Assembly (NCBI RefSeq): GCF_003330725.1
Contig: NZ_CP030840.1
Location: forward strand, 3,534,001 to 3,598,000
Source of the DNA: Acidisarcina polymorpha
Lineage (GTDB): Bacteria > Acidobacteriota > Terriglobia > Terriglobales > Acidobacteriaceae
DNA: 64,000 nt
Direction: 5' to 3'
Notes under the pieces: model-generated
What the model was told of the DNA's origin: nothing
What the model saw: only the letters and a program-made list of their open reading frames with translations
Databases searched by the model: none
Shown here: positions 10,382 through 19,400 of the stretch, in pieces
Layout of the letters: each line of letters starts with the position of its first letter
Numbering within the stretch: the first letter of the stretch is position 1
Translations under genes and position numbers: made by a program

Positions 10382-11179
10382 TTAGTTACCGCGCCAAAAG
10401 CTGTGAAGCTCTGCGGCTGAATCCTGATCGAGATAGACGGTCGCATCGGGATGCGTCCGTAGAATCGTGGACGGGCACTTCGTCGAGATATCCAAGGTCA
10501 AGGTTTGTTTCATGATCTGCGCCTTTCTTTTTCCCGGCACCGAAACAATCAATTTAGGCACTCGAAAGAGCGCGGGCATCGTGACTGTGATCGCACTCTC
10601 GGCCGTGTCTTGAAAAGTAGAGAACCAGCCCTCAGCGACCTGCTGGTTGCGCGAAACCGGATCGAGATGGACGACCTTGACGTCCACAACATCAGCAAAG
10701 TCCGCGATTCCTGGATCGTTGAACGCCAGGTGGCCATTCTCCCCGATTCCCAGGAAACACAGAGCGGGTGAGGCCGCAGCTAGATCTTCTGCATAAGTAC
10801 GGCAGACAGCCTCCGTATCCGCGGAGCTCCCGTTGATTTCGTGAAACTGATGCAGGGAAACTTTCTCGGTCAGCCTTTGACGAAGATACTTCCGGAAGGA
10901 AGCTGGATGGTCTGCCGGGATACCGACATACTCATCAAGATGAAAGCCGCGGATATGCTTCCAGGGAACATCCTGGATGCGAGTGAGCGAATCGAGCGTC
11001 TCCAGTTGCGATGCTCCAGTGGCAAAAATGACGCCGATAGACCTGTTGTGCGCCAGATCGCGTAACGCTCGGGCAGCAGCTTGAGCGGCAGCTTCGCCCG
11101 CCGCCGCCCGAGTGGGATAAACCTCAACCTTCAATGTTCCGACTTCAAAACGCTCGATATCCGTGATCGGACTACCCAT
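10382..11179 (-). CDS. Glucosamine-6-phosphate deaminase-like protein (NagB/AgaI family)
   Basis: A 265-residue cytoplasmic enzyme of the NagB/RpiA fold. Visible family motifs are FATGASQLETLDSL (phosphate loop, about residues 52-65), FHLDEYVGIPADHPASFRKYL, which includes the catalytic Asp, and FLGIGENGHLAFNDPG near residue 143. The family turns glucosamine-6-phosphate or galactosamine-6-phosphate into a keto-sugar phosphate plus ammonia. With a GH109 enzyme and an AgaS relic nearby, a galactosamine-6-phosphate substrate is plausible but not shown. A GAGGGG ribosome-binding site precedes the ATG. It heads a leftward group with the MocA gene and is divergent from the LacI-type regulator. Confidence 0.9.
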   Translation of the reverse strand: MGSPITDIERFEVGTLKVEVYPTRAAAGEAAAQAAARALRDLAHNRSIGVIFATGASQLETLDSLTRIQDVPWKHIRGFHLDEYVGIPADHPASFRKYLRQRLTEKVSLHQFHEINGSSADTEAVCRTYAEDLAAASPALCFLGIGENGHLAFNDPGIADFADVVDVKVVHLDPVSRNQQVAEGWFSTFQDTAESAITVTMPALFRVPKLIVSVPGKRKAQIMKQTLTLDISTKCPSTILRTHPDATVYLDQDSAAELHSFWRGN

Positions 11180-11336
11180 GACCCCTCGTCTTTTTTGAAT
11201 GACCGGCGTCGTCTGGCTCTCGGACGATCTGGTGTGATCTGTAGGTGGTGAAGCGACAGCGAGCCTGCGGTACTGAACGATGTAGACAATCGTTAAATGA
11301 AGGCAACAAGCGTGTCAAGAAAATTTGCCCATTAAA

Positions 11337-11352
11337 TGAGAATTATTTCTCA
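11337..11352. promoter_or_regulatory. Palindrome TGAGAA-N4-TTCTCA, candidate operator
   Basis: A 16-bp inverted repeat with spacer TTAT in the region between the divergent deaminase and LacI-type genes. The same half-sites with the same spacing occur at 12614-12629. It could control both divergent promoters. Binding by the neighbouring regulator is inferred. Confidence 0.55.
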
Positions 11353-11417
11353 AAATAGCGTGCAAGAAACGCTTGGCTAATTGAGTGGATCAGAAAAATT
11401 TCTCGCTATGTATACTG

Positions 11418-11436
11418 TGTGCGAACAGAGCGCACA
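11418..11436. promoter_or_regulatory. Inverted repeat TGTGCG-N7-CGCACA upstream of the LacI-type gene
   Basis: Perfect 6-bp arms lie 30 bp before the preferred ATG at 11467 and directly after a TATACT that resembles a -10 box (11411-11416; no good -35 seen). The position suits an autoregulatory operator or a leader hairpin. Confidence 0.35.
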
Positions 11437-11466
11437 ATGAAGCATTGCCGCCTGTCCCAACGTGCC

Positions 11467-12543
11467 ATGAAAAAAGACGCACCCAAAAAGAAAACAGGAC
11501 TTCGCGAAATAGCTGCTTTGGCCAAGGTCAGCGTCACCACCGCGTCGCGTGTACTGAATGGAAATAACCGGGTCGATCCAGCCATTCAGCAGAAAGTGCT
11601 GCAGGCCGCGGCCAAGCTCGATGTGGACCTCTCCAAGAGAAATAAAACCAAGGCCCTCGCCTTCCTGCTAAGCAATCGCGCCATGCTGCACGCCTTCCAC
11701 TCGCGAGTGTTGAAGGGGGCTGAAGCATGTTGCGCCGCCCATGGGTGGGACATGGTTTTTCTGTCATTCAGCTACTCCCCCCACATGCCCTGGCAGGAAC
11801 TGTATCTGCCGAAGGTCGTGCAGCGCAGAGACATGGTGCGCGCCGTAATCCTGGCAGGCACAAACTCTTCGAATCTGCTGGAACTGTTGGAGCACCGCGG
11901 AATCCCCTCCGTTGTACTGGGAAATAATCTCATCGGAGAACCGAAGAAAGCCCGTTACGATGTGATCTTCTCCGACGAGACCCAGGGAAGCCACAATATG
12001 ACCAGGTATCTCATCCAGTTAGGCCATCGCCGTATCGGCTTTGTGGGAAACCTGCAGCTACCGTGGTTTTCGCGCGGCTTTATCGGATATCAGAAGGCCA
12101 TGGAACGGGCTGGCCTGCGCCCGGCCCACAGCAGCATCGATTCGGAGGATGATACCGAGATTGGCTATCTCGGCACGAAATTCTTGTTGGCCTCAAACGA
12201 GCCTCCCACGGCGATCTTCGCGGGAAATGATCAGACCGCATACGGAGTCTATAAAGCGGTCCGGGATAGCGGCCTCAAAATCCCCGACGACATAAGCGTT
12301 GCCGGATGCGACGACACCATCGGAGCCTGGCTCTACCCCGGCCTGACGACCATTCGCGAGTTCCCTGAACACATGGGAAAACAGATGGTGGAAATGGCGA
12401 TAAAACGGATTTCCGATCCCAGCCTTCCGCCCCAGAGCGTGACCGTTCCTACCGAATTCATCCAGCGGGAATCCTGCCGTGCAATCTCGGATCCGGACGC
12501 CACGGCTCTCGAAGAAGCTCTGCAAAGGGTGACAATCGGATGA
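11467..12543 (+). CDS. LacI-family transcriptional regulator
   Basis: A helix-turn-helix sits at the extreme N-terminus (LREIAALAKVSVTTASRVLN), followed by a hinge and a periplasmic-binding-protein-like sensor domain with ALAFLLSNRAMLH, IFAGNDQTAYGVYKAVRDSG and ISVAGCDDT. The preferred start is the ATG at 11467, giving 358 residues. In-frame GTG at 11419 and ATG at 11437 would add a tail not expected in LacI proteins, and the 11419 region holds an inverted repeat. Proteins of this family release DNA or bind it on sensing a sugar. It probably controls the divergent deaminase group and perhaps the gene at 12692, both near matching palindromes. Confidence 0.88.
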   Translation: MKKDAPKKKTGLREIAALAKVSVTTASRVLNGNNRVDPAIQQKVLQAAAKLDVDLSKRNKTKALAFLLSNRAMLHAFHSRVLKGAEACCAAHGWDMVFLSFSYSPHMPWQELYLPKVVQRRDMVRAVILAGTNSSNLLELLEHRGIPSVVLGNNLIGEPKKARYDVIFSDETQGSHNMTRYLIQLGHRRIGFVGNLQLPWFSRGFIGYQKAMERAGLRPAHSSIDSEDDTEIGYLGTKFLLASNEPPTAIFAGNDQTAYGVYKAVRDSGLKIPDDISVAGCDDTIGAWLYPGLTTIREFPEHMGKQMVEMAIKRISDPSLPPQSVTVPTEFIQRESCRAISDPDATALEEALQRVTIG

Positions 12544-12612
12544 TCGAGTAATCCTCTGAGAGGTCGCTCTGACCCTACGCTATGGTCGCCGTCCCAAAAA
12601 ACGGACCCAACA

Positions 12613-12630
12613 TTGAGAAAATTTTCTCAA
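12613..12630. promoter_or_regulatory. Perfect 18-bp palindrome TTGAGAAAATTTTCTCAA, candidate operator
   Basis: It lies between the LacI-type gene and the small secreted-protein gene at 12692, 61 bp before that start. It contains TGAGAA-N4-TTCTCA, as found at 11337. A half-site-like TTGTCTCAA follows. Most likely an operator of the 12692 promoter. Confidence 0.55.
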
Positions 12631-12691
12631 ATTGTCTCAAATGGGTCATTTCTTCCGGTAGTATGGCTCAGAACTTGGGGAACGAAACCAA

Positions 12692-13057
12692 ATGATGAAG
12701 ACCTGGCTTCTGTCGGTGCTTCTCCTGTCATCCTCGGCCTTTGCTCAGAATTTTTCCGGTTTATGGGTCGTCAGCGGCGATGTAGATGATGATTCCGTCA
12801 CCCCTGCCTGCATGCTCGAGCAGAAAGGGCACATCCTCTCGGGAACCTGCAAATTAGATGGAAATCGTACCGCTGCGGCGCAGGGATCGGTCAAGGGAAA
12901 GCAAGCGACATGGAGCTATACCACAACCTACCAGAACACCCCGTTCAAGCTCACCTTGTCCGGGATCATCGGCGAAGACAAGCTGATGCAGGGGACAATC
13001 TCGATCGATCCTTCCGGAGCTTCGGGCGAATTCACCGCCGAACGGCAAAATCACTAG
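12692..13057 (+). CDS. Small secreted beta-rich protein of unknown function
   Basis: A 121-residue protein with a clear signal peptide (Lys, then LLSVLLLSSSAFAQ). The mature part is Gly/Thr/Ser-rich with alternating polar and hydrophobic residues (NFSGLWVVSGDV, HILSGTCKLDG, PFKLTLSGIIGED, QGTISIDPSGASGEFTAER), a pattern expected of a small beta-barrel or lipocalin-like fold. It carries two cysteines, in ACMLEQ and GTCKLDG, that could pair. GGGGAAC upstream serves as ribosome-binding site. A perfect TGAGAA palindrome lies in its promoter, so it is probably part of the LacI-type regulon. No function recognised. Confidence 0.7.
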   Translation: MMKTWLLSVLLLSSSAFAQNFSGLWVVSGDVDDDSVTPACMLEQKGHILSGTCKLDGNRTAAAQGSVKGKQATWSYTTTYQNTPFKLTLSGIIGEDKLMQGTISIDPSGASGEFTAERQNH

Positions 13058-13133
13058 TCGTCTCTCCATCTCCCCATCTCCAGCCCTTCAGGACGAACAG
13101 CGACCCGTCGGACCCGCTATAGGTCGATTCGCT

Positions 13134-14795
13134 TTAAACCCCTTTCTTCCAGTCAGCATCGCTCGCTTTCTTCAAACGGAGTGTCAACGAGCCATCCGCA
13201 TTTGTTTTCTCATGGCAAGCCCAGCGAATTGGCCGGCGCACGCCCTTCACCAGCAACTCGGCACGCAGCACAATCTGCTGGCCATCCAGCCCTCTAGGCA
13301 GCAGGATCGAGGCCTCGCGCAAACGCCCCGCGTAAGGCTGACCGGCATCGAGGTTCCCGCCAACCTTGATGCCGTCGAGAGTCTCCGCATAGATTCCCAG
13401 CACTCCAGGTACGCCGGCAACTCCATCATTCACGATGGCCAGAATAAGCTCCATCGTGTCGTAGCGCTTTCTCTGCCAGATTAGTGACGGACGAACGCGG
13501 TAGCCCATTCGCTGCTCCATGGCGCGGAGTGAATCTGGGTATTTCTCATAGTACCGGCGAATATTGTCAGCCTCGGTCCAAAGCCCAAAGTAGTTCGAAC
13601 CAATGTCGAGCGCATGATAGCCCGCACTCTCGCGATAAGGCAGCGCGATGGGCCCGCCAATCTGCTGCGGATAATCGCCCGCGGGCTGCTGTTCGCTGTC
13701 ATGGCCAACAAAAGCAAGCTTCGACTCGGGCAACTTCGCGAGGCAGGCTTTCTCCTCGTCCGCGAACCCAGGCAGCACGTGGTGCCGGTTCGCGCCATCT
13801 TCGAGAACTGTCGCTATCCACGGTGGCCGGTTGCTAAGTTCCTCAATCTGCACCGGCTCATCCATGATCAGGCTGTCAGAGCGCAGCCAGCAGCCCGCGC
13901 GGACGGCTATGTCCCGTATCTGCTGATTGCCGACTGCGCTGATGTCCGGTTCGGTATTGACGGCCAGAGGAGTCGTCTTCCATGTCTCCATCTGCAGCTC
14001 GGTCATCTGAACAAAGGTCTTTTCCGCAGTGAGGTAATCGGGAAACGGGTTGGGAAGATCGTTGGTGTGGCCTTCGCCCCAGAACCCATACATCATCAAG
14101 TCCATATACTCCAGTTGCGGATGGCCCTCAAAGCGCGCAGCCAGAAGCTCATTCAAATCGGCAAAGGCCTTTTGAAACTCCGGCGAGTCATAGCGTGGCT
14201 CATAGAAGTCGTAGCTGGTGCGATGCTCCTTCGACTTATGACCGATGTTGACGATCGGCACTTTGCCATGCAGGAAGTCGGGAAGGGACAGCTTCTGCGG
14301 TTCGATGTTCGGACTTGACAGCTGTATGCGGAAGCTCACGCCGAGGTTATGGCGTTTGGCCGCGTCGAAGGTCGCCTCCCACACCGGCGACAGTTCAAGT
14401 TTGCCAGGTCCCGTATGAATGTCGCGCCAGTCGCACCGGATATAGAGAACATCGACGAACGGCAACGCGGCCATCTTTTCAACGCTCTGTTCGAGCGTCT
14501 CCACTCCGCATTGGACCCGCAGCGCGGGACCATTCTCTTCCCAGGTGTAGCCCACCAATCCCGTGCCAAAGTTCCGAATATGTTCGCGCGAGGCATGGGT
14601 GATGAAGATCGTATACCACCCGTCGTCCTGGCTGACGCCGAAAGGTCCCTGGTCCAGCCTGTTCGTCACAGTCGGGCGCCCGAAGTCATAGCCCTCCCAT
14701 AGATGATCGGGAACGTCGGCCCTCAGTCTCGGAGCGATGACGCTGCCGACCGTACCCAATAACGCTCCCGATTTGAGGAAGTCTCGTCGCCGCAT
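13134..14795 (-). CDS. Exported TIM-barrel-like protein, putative glycoside hydrolase (paralogue 1)
   Basis: A 553-residue protein with a twin-arginine signal (MRRRDFLKSGALLG). It shares its whole layout with the neighbour at 14844: WEGYDFG/WGKYDFG, RLDQGPF/RLNQGPF, MMYGFWGEGHT/FMYGFWGEGHT, TEKTFVQM-like/TAERTWVQM, ELSNRPPWI/ALSNRPPWI, NDGVAGVPGVL/NDGIAGVPGVL and a final RWACHEKTNADGSLTLR-type strand. The central YGFWGEGH resembles the active-site strand of GH42-like and DUF4832 barrels, where the Glu is catalytic. A C-terminal beta domain follows. Function is inferred as glycan cleavage in the periplasm. It ends only 77 bp from a convergent gene. Confidence 0.75.
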   Translation of the reverse strand: MRRRDFLKSGALLGTVGSVIAPRLRADVPDHLWEGYDFGRPTVTNRLDQGPFGVSQDDGWYTIFITHASREHIRNFGTGLVGYTWEENGPALRVQCGVETLEQSVEKMAALPFVDVLYIRCDWRDIHTGPGKLELSPVWEATFDAAKRHNLGVSFRIQLSSPNIEPQKLSLPDFLHGKVPIVNIGHKSKEHRTSYDFYEPRYDSPEFQKAFADLNELLAARFEGHPQLEYMDLMMYGFWGEGHTNDLPNPFPDYLTAEKTFVQMTELQMETWKTTPLAVNTEPDISAVGNQQIRDIAVRAGCWLRSDSLIMDEPVQIEELSNRPPWIATVLEDGANRHHVLPGFADEEKACLAKLPESKLAFVGHDSEQQPAGDYPQQIGGPIALPYRESAGYHALDIGSNYFGLWTEADNIRRYYEKYPDSLRAMEQRMGYRVRPSLIWQRKRYDTMELILAIVNDGVAGVPGVLGIYAETLDGIKVGGNLDAGQPYAGRLREASILLPRGLDGQQIVLRAELLVKGVRRPIRWACHEKTNADGSLTLRLKKASDADWKKGV

Positions 14796-14843
14796 ACAAA
14801 ACCTCGCGAAAAACTACTGTTGGAATAGAGGGAAAGCGCCCGC

Positions 14844-16421
14844 TCAAACTTCTTGGCGCAGATTCGGCCGCAAGGTCAGGGAACCATCCTCATTGAGCGT
14901 CTGGTGGCAGGCCCAGCGCACCGGATAGCTCATCCCCTTGACTTCAATCTCCGCCTTGAGCTTTGCCCCCTGCCACTTGGTGCCCGCGGGCAATACAAAC
15001 TGCGCCTGCCGGATCTTGCCCGGCAAAGGATAGCCCGCATCGAGACATCCGCTGGCCAGCTTTTTGCCGTCGTCGCCTTCGACCGTCACGCGTAACACAC
15101 CGGGAACACCGGCGATGCCGTCGTTCGCGAAGCCGACAATCAATCCAACATTGCCAGCGTCTGCATAGCTCCAGATGAAAGACGGTCTCACCTTGTAACC
15201 GATGCGACTATTAATGCGATCAAACCACACGGGATAGGCCTCGTAGTAGCTCTCGAGGTTCTTCGCACTGATCTGGTGAAAGTTCCAGAGCGACCAGTAG
15301 TTCGCTCCAATATCCATCACGTGCGCGATCATGTTCTCCGCGGGAGAGATTCCTTCGTGCGCGGTGGTTGGCGTGGGCGGCTTACCCGGCAGCGCCTGTT
15401 CCAGCAATGCGCCGATCCATGGCGGCCGATTGCTGAGGGCCTCGATCTGCTCGTTCTCGATAAAAATAGTATCGCTGCGGATCCAGTTGTTGCTGCGTAC
15501 CGTCCGGTCAAGCACTTCAGAGTTTCCGACGCGGCTGTAGTCGGGCTGAGTATTAGTCAGCAGCGGTGTCTTTGTGAAGCTGTCCAGCTGTACTTCCAGC
15601 ATTTGGACCCACGTGCGTTCGGCCGTCTGATAGTCGGGGAAAGGATTGTTGGCGAAGGGCCATGTATGCCCTTCGCCCCAGAATCCATACATAAACGTAT
15701 CGATGAACTCGACCTGCAGGTTTCCATTGAACTCCGCTGCCAGCAGGCCGACCAATTCTTTGAAACACTGCTGAAAGTAAGGATCATCAAAGCGCGGCTG
15801 ATAGCGGGAGTGCGGATTGTCTAAGAATCGCTGTCCCGCCTTGCGGTCCTCTTTTGCGCTCATGACCAGGTCCACCTTCGGGACCTTATTAAGTACGAAG
15901 TCAGGCAGCGCGGCTTCGTGAAAATAGTCTGGCGCACTCATTTGCACGCGCAAGCCAACTCGCTTCCTGTTTTTCTTGGCGAGATCAAACGCCAGCTTGA
16001 GATACTCAGGCATCTCCAGCCGGCCAGGGCGTGGCTGCACCTCGCGCCACGTCGGCCGAAGATAGATCAGCTCTCCCAGCGGAAACTTCACCAGCCTCTC
16101 GATCTCCTGGTTCACGTCTGGGGACTTGATCTCGTCCGTCCCCATATCGGCGGTGACATAGGTGACCAGCCCTCTGCCATAATTTGAGACCACCGCGTCG
16201 GTCGGGGTGGTTGTCATCACCACTTCGTCTCCCGGGATAGCAGCGTCGGGCGGATACTGAGGAAAAGGACCCTGATTCAAACGATCTCGAACCTCGGGAC
16301 CAGAGCCGAAGTCGTACTTCCCCCAGTCGTGGGCCCGCACCATTCCAGGGGCCTGCCCGGTACTTAGACTAAGGGCTCCGGCTGCGGCAATCCCGCTCTT
16401 GAGAAAATCTCTGCGCTGCAT
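14844..16421 (-). CDS. Exported TIM-barrel-like protein, putative glycoside hydrolase (paralogue 2)
   Basis: A 525-residue paralogue of the gene downstream (13134-14795), with the twin-arginine signal MQRRDFLKSGIAAAG. It keeps the YGFWGEGHTWPF motif near residue 247, TNTQPDYSRVGN, RSDTIFIENEQIEALSNRPPWIG (in two runs) and the C-terminal GIAGVPGVLRVTVEG and SYPVRWACHQ strands. GAGGAGCTGATTTC before the ATG is a strong ribosome-binding site. The 48-bp gap to paralogue 1 and 64 bp to the upstream TonB receptor suggest one transcript: receptor, then two exported enzymes. The two copies have diverged well, so duplication is not recent. Catalytic role is inferred. Confidence 0.75.
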   Translation of the reverse strand: MQRRDFLKSGIAAAGALSLSTGQAPGMVRAHDWGKYDFGSGPEVRDRLNQGPFPQYPPDAAIPGDEVVMTTTPTDAVVSNYGRGLVTYVTADMGTDEIKSPDVNQEIERLVKFPLGELIYLRPTWREVQPRPGRLEMPEYLKLAFDLAKKNRKRVGLRVQMSAPDYFHEAALPDFVLNKVPKVDLVMSAKEDRKAGQRFLDNPHSRYQPRFDDPYFQQCFKELVGLLAAEFNGNLQVEFIDTFMYGFWGEGHTWPFANNPFPDYQTAERTWVQMLEVQLDSFTKTPLLTNTQPDYSRVGNSEVLDRTVRSNNWIRSDTIFIENEQIEALSNRPPWIGALLEQALPGKPPTPTTAHEGISPAENMIAHVMDIGANYWSLWNFHQISAKNLESYYEAYPVWFDRINSRIGYKVRPSFIWSYADAGNVGLIVGFANDGIAGVPGVLRVTVEGDDGKKLASGCLDAGYPLPGKIRQAQFVLPAGTKWQGAKLKAEIEVKGMSYPVRWACHQTLNEDGSLTLRPNLRQEV

Positions 16422-16485
16422 TGAAATCAGCTCCTCATGGTTGGAATACGGTGCAGCACGGACGCCGCTCTTTCATTGCCGAACG

Positions 16486-19400
16486 TCAAAATTGCAGCTT
16501 GCCTGCAAATTGGATCTGACGTTGTGGAAGCACAGTCGATGTGATGACGCCGGTCTGGCCTGGTCCATCGGTGATAAATGGATCGGGCTGCGAGAAGACG
16601 GCATGGTTGAAAGCATTGAAGAACTCTGCGCGAAACTCGAAGCTCACGCGTTCCGTGATGGGGAAAAATTTGCGCGCCGAGAGGTCCAGTGAGCTCTCCC
16701 CAGGCCCTTCCAGAATGTTCTTGCCCGCATTACCGAAGCAATTGCAAGTCGGCACCGGGAAATCATTCGGGTTGAACCACAGCGATGGACCGCGATGCGC
16801 CAGGTGGCCATCGCCGATGCGGTCCGTGCGCAGCAAGCCCTGAGAGCCGGTATTCGTCGGGTCGTAGCTCATCTCCGGCGAGAAGGCAAAGCCGGAACGG
16901 AAGGTGATGATGCCACCCACGTGCCATCCGCCAAAAGCCTCGTCGAGCATCTTGCCGTTATTCAGGAACCGCTGCCCTTTGCCGACGGGCAATGCATAGT
17001 CCACGCTCGTGACCCAGCGATGCCGGTTGTCAAAATCGGAGACGCCTTTCTCCGCCGGCAGGTTATAGCTGTTCTGCGGCCAGGGTGCATTGCAGCAGAT
17101 CTCCGGCTGATCGTTGATCGATTTGCTGAAGGTGTAAGCACTAATGAAATACAGACCGTTATTCGACCGCTTCTCCACCTTGAGCTGAAACGAATGGTAG
17201 GTCGAATTGCCCCGGTTCTCGATCGACGCAAACGGGCCGAAGTTCGGATAGGGACGCAGGGATTGATCGAAAATCGTCTGAGGTGTCGGAATCTGGTTGC
17301 GGTCGACCAGAACCTGGAGGTGCGTTCCTTTCGTCCCGACATAGGCCGGAGAGATAAGGATGTCGCCCGGAAGCTGGTACTCGACGTTCATGTTCCATTC
17401 GTCGTAAACCGCGGTGCGCGGGTTAAAGTCCTGACTGGTAACGCCGGCGTTGACCGCTTCGTCGGCATTGAGAGCGGGAAAGCCGGTCGCCAGGGTCAAC
17501 GCCGGCGTCAAACCATCACTGATAAACGTAGGCTCATAAAAGAAAGGCAGGTTGTAGTTGATCTGAAGCGGGTCCCCGGTTCGGATTTCCTGGAAGACAA
17601 AAAATCTTCCGAAACCGACCCGCACGACAAGTGGACGATCGGGAAGCGGTTTGTAGGTAAAGCCGAAACGTGGAGCAAAATTGTCCTTCGCTGTATTGGC
17701 CAGCTTCGAAGGATACCCGGGCGTTCCCGCAGGGATAATGATCCCCTTTGTATAGTCGAAGTTGCTCTGCCGGTTATGCGCTTCATAAGAAGGCGTCGCA
17801 TAGTCATAGCGCAGCCCGAGGTCCATCGTCAGACTTGGAGCAGCTTTGAAGATGTCTTCAAAGAATGCCCCATAGGAATGCTGGCGATTGCCATAATAAG
17901 ATACCGTCGAGATCTTCGAGGAGACCGGCAGACCCAGCAGCGTGTCCGCCACCGCATTGCCGCTGCCTTGCTGGTTTACCGGATCAGCCGCCGTAAACTG
18001 CCCGCTATACTCCATGTTGCCGCGTGGCTGACCGATCTGTAACAGATTGAATTGGTCCCAATGGATCTGCGGTCCCACTCGGATCTGGTGATTTCCATGC
18101 ACCCAGTTCAGGGTGTCGTCGATCTGAATGTCCTGGCTAGTGCTCTTGGTCGGGGTGTACAAAGGCTCGCCAAGACCGTTATATCCGTCGATCGAAAACC
18201 ACGTCAGGCCATTGACTTGAGGATCGTCAGGAACGCCCGGAATCTGGAGATTGACCGGGGGATAATGCTGTCCATAAGACGGCGAGTTCGAAACATAATG
18301 AAGGCGGTTGTATCCGACACGCAGCGCATTCACCAGGTCTGAGGTCAGCAGATGCGTATAGCCCAATACCGCGCCGTTTATGTCTGTCGGCCGGTTCCCG
18401 GTGTTGTAGCCGCCTCCATCCGCAATGCCTTCAAACACTGGTGCCTGAAAGCGCTGCTGGGTGCCATACGAATATCGCTCGAAGAGCTGGATCTTCGATG
18501 TCAGGCTTTCATCGACCCGCGCATCCATTTGGTCACCGTTGTTGTAGCCCGGCGCATTCACGCGATAGTTGTTGGCAAAGCCCGGGAGGTTGGGCGTCGG
18601 GTACAGCGCCGCATAATTCGACCCGATCGAGTTAATGCCCTCATTGATGACGTTCGCCTGTCCCGGGATCGGAAGCCCGGTTGCAGGGTCGAATCCAAAC
18701 CCGTCTCGGACCGTCTGTCCGTTTACGGTGCGAGTAGTGGCCGGGTTATAAATCTCATTCGTATATACCGGACGACCCAATGGGTCTACGCCGGTCTGGG
18801 GGCCGAGAATATCACTGAAGTCGCCCTTGGCCTCCGCGGCCGTCGGCACTGTCGCAAAGTCGGTGTCCGCCGATCCGATCCGTGTCCCTTCATAATCAAG
18901 GAAGTAGAAAGCTTTGTTCTTCAGAATTGGACCGCCGATGGTCCCCCCAAACTGGTTCTGTCGGTAGGGAGCCTTCTGGTCGTCAGGAGATTCGAAATAA
19001 CCACGGGCGTCCAGAACGTCGTTACGCAGGAACTCCCACGCGCTCCCATGGATCTGGTTCGTTCCAGACTTGGTCGTGGCGTTGATTACCGCGCCGCCGC
19101 TGCGGCCGAATTCTGCGGAGTAGTTCGATGTCTGGATCTTGAATTCGGCGATCGCATCGACACTGCTTACAAAGGACAGGTCGCCGTTGTCATTGGAGTT
19201 ATTGTCCACGCCATCCAGCACGAAGTTATTCTGGTCCCCGCGAGTTCCATTCACCGAGAAGTCGCCGCCCGCATTCCCGTTGGTCGGCGTCGAGCCACCA
19301 TTCACCGGGCCTTCGGTGATCTTCGCCACGCCCGCTGTTAGGGTCGCCAGGTCGGTGTAACGCCGCCCGTTGAGGGGTAGCTGTTCCACCTGCTGGCCGG

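Noticed and set aside
16795-18042. A 415-codon plus-strand open frame
   Set aside because: It lies entirely inside the TonB receptor gene on the other strand, is Arg-rich without domain features, and is a shadow of codon bias.
18352-19341. A 329-codon plus-strand open frame
   Set aside because: Antisense to the same receptor, with no family signature or ribosome-binding site.
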